From Mycobacterium sp. 4858 (GTDB taxonomy: Bacteria > Actinomycetota > Actinomycetes > Mycobacteriales > Mycobacteriaceae): a stretch of 64,000 nucleotides of DNA. A program made the position numbers and the translations under genes. Where the stretch lies: NCBI RefSeq assembly GCF_900240975.1, contig NZ_LT968775.1:1724715-1788714 (forward strand). Reading direction: 5' to 3'. Of this stretch, positions 52,371 to 64,000 are shown one piece after another. Each line of letters begins with the position of its first letter. The first letter of the stretch is position 1. The notes beneath the pieces were generated by a model that saw only the letters and a list, made by a program, of their open reading frames with translations, searched no databases and had not been told where the DNA came from.

Positions 52371-55300
52371 CTGGGTCAGCCGGGCGGGGGCGACGTCCGA
52401 CGGGGTCAGGCCGCCGCCGCCGCTGCGCACGTGCGCGCAGATCCCGGCGAGGGCCTCGAACCACAACTGGCTCAACCGGCTGACCTGCTCGTGGTCCAGC
52501 GCCGAGGGCGCCCAGGTCCAGTTGGCCTGCAGGTGGGGGCCGGCCTCGGTGTCCATGGTCCCGGCGTTGAGGTCGACGGTGTGCATCAACGGCATGGGCA
52601 GCGCCGCGCTGGCGGCGCCGGTGAACGACAGGCTGTCCTGGCTGATCCGCCACATCTCGCCGGGCAGGTCGGCGGCCGCACCCAGGCGGCCCAGGTAGTT
52701 GAACCCGATCACCGGGTCGGACCCTTCCAGGTCCACCTCGGCGTTCATGTACCGCAGCAGCCCGTAGGTCAGCGGGTCGGGCAGGGCGCGCAGCTGTTCC
52801 TTGGCCTTCTTCACCAGCTCGCCGAGCGCGGGGTCGCCGGCCATCACCTGCGCCCAGTCCAGCTCGCCGACGGTCAGCGCGACCGGGTACTTGGTGGTGA
52901 ACCAGCCCACGGTGCGGGACAGGTCGACGTGCGGACCCAGTTCCTCGTGGCGGCCGTGGCCCTCCACGTCGATGCCGATCGGCGCGCCGGTGCCGACGAA
53001 CCGCGCCCAGGCCAACCCGAACGCGATCAACAGGATGTCCTGCACCCCGGCGTGGAACGCCGCGGGCACCTCACCCAGCAGCATCCGGGTGGTGTCGACG
53101 TCCAGCGACACCGACAGCTGCTTGGCCGTCTCGTAGGTGTCGAGGTCGGGGCGCACCGCCGGCAACAGCGCCGGGGTCGCGGCGACCTCACGCCACGCGT
53201 CGGCCTGGGCGACGACGTCGGGGCGCTGGGCGTGCTCGGCCAGCATCGCCGACCACCGGGCGAACGACGTCCCGCCCGTCGGCAACGCCACCGGCTGGCC
53301 GCTGTGGTGCTGAGCCCAGGCGATGTTCAAGTCTTCCAACAGGATTCGCCACGACACCCCGTCGACGGCCAGGTGGTGAATCATCAGTGCCAGCTGGGCC
53401 GTGGCTTCGGCCCACACGGCGCGCAGCATGATGCCCGCCGCGGGGTTCAGCTGCGAACGCGCGGCCACCAGCGCCGCGTCGGACAACGTGTCGACGGTGT
53501 GCATGCACGCGTCCGCCTCGACCGCGCCGACCTCGGGCACGTGCAGCGACCAGCCGCCGGCGCCGTCGTCGTCCACCCGCATCCGCAGGGTGGCGTGCCG
53601 GTCCAGCAGCGACTGGAGCACCACCTGGACGTCCTCGCGGGTGACGCCCGCGGGGGCCTGCACGACCATGGTCTGGTTGAACTGGTCGGTGGGGCCGTCG
53701 ACCTGCTGGAGCCAGCGCATGATCGGGGTGGCGACCACCGCGCCGAGGCCCTCGTCGACCACGTCGTCGTCGGAGGCCACGCCGGCCACCCGGGCCAGCC
53801 GGGCCACGGTCTGCTCGACGAAGACGTCGCGCGGGCGGCACACCACGCCGGCGGCGCGGGCGCGGGCGACGACCTGCATCGACAGGATGCTGTCGCCGCC
53901 GAGGTCGAAGAACGAGTCGTCGACGCCCACCCGCTCGAGGCCGAGGACCTGGGCGTAGATGGCGGCCAGGGTCTCTTCGACGCCCGTGGTCGGGGCGCGG
54001 TATTCACCGGTCGTCTTCTGGTACTCGGGGGCGGGCAGGGCCCGCTTGTCGAGCTTGCCGTTGACGGTCAACGGCAGCGCGTCCAGCACCACGACCGCGG
54101 CGGGCACCATGTATTTGGGCAGCCGCTCGCCGAGCCGGGCGCGGATCTCGGCCGGGTCGGCGGTGCCGGTGATGTAGCCGACCAGCCGCTTGTCGCCGGG
54201 GCGGTCCTCGCGGGCGATCACGGCCGACTGCTCGACGCCGTCCAGCGCGGCGAGCGCGGTCTGGATCTCGCCGAGCTCGATGCGGTAGCCGCGAATCTTG
54301 ACCTGCTCGTCGGCCCGGCCCAGGTACTGCAGCTGGCCGTCGACGCCCCAGCGCACCAGGTCGCCGGTGCGGTACATCCGCGTCCCCGGCGCCCCGAACG
54401 GGCACGCGATGAAGCGCGATGCCGTCAGACCCGCCCGGCGCACGTACCCGGAGGCCACGCCGCGACCGGCGATGTACAGCTCGCCGACGACGCCCTCCGG
54501 CGCGGGCCGCAGCCACTTGTCCAGCACGAACAGCGCGGCCCCCGGCACGGGTGAGCCGATCGTCGGCGCCCCCGACTCGGCGGTCAGCGGCGCGCTCATC
54601 GATGCGTACACCGTGCCCTCGGTCGGGCCGTAGGCGTTGATCATCACGCGCCCCGGCGCCCACCGGTCCACCACCTCGGCCGGGCAGGCCTCGCCCGCCA
54701 CGATCAGCGCGGTCGAATCCAGGCCGTCCGGCGACAGCATGCCCACCGCCGACGGGGTCTGGCACAACACGGTGACCTTCTCGGCGACCAGCAGCGCGTG
54801 CAGGTCGTCCGGGGAGCCGGCCACCGACTCGGGCACCACGACGAGGCGCCCGCCGTGCAGCAGCGGACCCCAGATCTCCCAGACCGACACGTCGAACACC
54901 AGCGAGTGCCACTGCGACCAGACACCGGCCTTCGGCAGGTCGGCGGGCAGCTTCTTCAGCAGTTGGGTGACGTTCTGGTGGGTGACCGCCACGCCCTTGG
55001 GCGTTCCGGTGGTGCCCGAGGTGTAGATCATGTACGCGATGTCCTCGGGGGCCGGCCCGGGCAGCCCCGAGGTGGGCTGTTCGGCCACCGCGGGGTCGTC
55101 GACCTCGACGACCAGCAGGTCGAACCCGTCCAGGCGCGGCCGCAGCTCGGCCGTCGTCACCGCGGCGACCGGGGCCGCGTCACCGAGCATGAACTCCATC
55201 CGGGAGGCCGGGACGGCCGGGTCGATCGGCAGGTAGGCCGCGCCGGTCTTGAGGACGGCCAGGATCGACACGATCGCCTCAGCCGAACGTGACTGGAGCA

Positions 55301-55579
55301 GCGCCACGCTTTCGCCGGGGCCCGCGCCGTGCTCGGCCAGCAGGTGCGCCAGCCGGTTGGCGGCCTCGTCGAGTTCGCGGTAGGTCAGCGTGCGGCCGTC
55401 GAACGTCAGCGCCGGAGCCTCCGGGACGCGGGCGACCTGCTTGGCGAACAACGCCGGGATCGAGACAGCACCCGTCGCCGGCGCGGTCAGCACCGCCCGG
55501 TTGCCCCACTCGTCGAGGCGGTCGTGCTCGCCGCCATCGAGCAAGTCGATGGACAACAATCGCCGCCCTGCACCGACGG

Positions 55580-55583
<4 letters not shown>
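47937..55583 (-). CDS. mps2: Glycopeptidolipid NRPS Mps2: A-PCP-E-C-A-PCP-R
   Basis: A 2548-residue NRPS. It starts inside a C-A linker ([15 protein letters not shown]), then A3 (code by eye DVWCIAAVYK), PCP with [10 protein letters not shown] ([13 protein letters not shown]), a D-accepting C ([11 protein letters not shown]), A4 (code DVHSVAAVYK), PCP (GGDSLSAM) and a thioester reductase ([18 protein letters not shown]). Two similar small-residue codes, an E in the first module and reductive release fit D-Ala followed by L-alaninol, the last two residues of the glycopeptidolipid core. Its ATG overlaps the mps1 stop (ATGA). It ends before a strong terminator. The genes that usually follow mps2, such as gap, are not next to it here. 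Confidence 0.9.

Positions 55584-64000
<8,417 letters not shown>

Overview
The window is high-GC actinobacterial DNA that most resembles a slow-growing, glycopeptidolipid-producing Mycobacterium of the M. avium-complex type. The evidence is a backbone in the order known from M. tuberculosis (dinX, ileS, a small Rv1535-like gene with an M-box, an Rv1533-like flavoenzyme and an Rv1531-like gene), mycobacterial lipid genes (MAS-type PKS, PapA, FAAL, GAP), and a four-module NRPS pair whose predicted peptide matches the glycopeptidolipid core. Species cannot be fixed from the sequence alone. Specificity codes were read by eye against GrsA and synteny is from memory.

Bases 1-327 are an exact inverted copy of an internal NRPS segment (28024-28350) joined to a truncated dinX. 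Bases 328-8281 are backbone: dinX (3' end missing), a small membrane protein, a DUF559 nuclease-like gene bracketed by two related palindromes, ileS with a T-box leader, an Rv1535-like gene behind an M-box magnesium riboswitch, and a nitronate monooxygenase-like gene with a probable leaderless promoter.

Bases 8745-18559 (+) form a PKS-PapA-glycosyltransferase-GAP operon. It converges on minus-strand genes at 18596-23714: an RgpF-like protein, an HxxxDG acyltransferase, a fatty acyl-AMP ligase and a CMD-family protein. The set resembles the pks5/lipooligosaccharide loci of other mycobacteria and sits between the Rv1533-like and Rv1531-like genes.

Bases 23737-47521 (-) encode a giant NRPS of seven modules with a starter condensation domain and a terminal reductase. 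Its first adenylation domain has lost about 1 kb and the reading frame is broken there. Bases 47937-64000 (-) encode Mps2 and the C-terminal part of Mps1. Their modules read Phe(E)-Thr(E)-Ala(E)-Ala with reductive release, matching D-Phe-D-allo-Thr-D-Ala-L-alaninol.

Working model: Mps1/Mps2 build the glycopeptidolipid tetrapeptide. The heptamodular enzyme, with the neighbouring FAAL, PKS, PapA, glycosyltransferase and GAP genes, could make a second acylated, glycosylated, reductively released lipopeptide or a LOS-like lipid. The break in module 1 suggests that this second line is damaged in this strain, or that the repetitive locus is mis-assembled.
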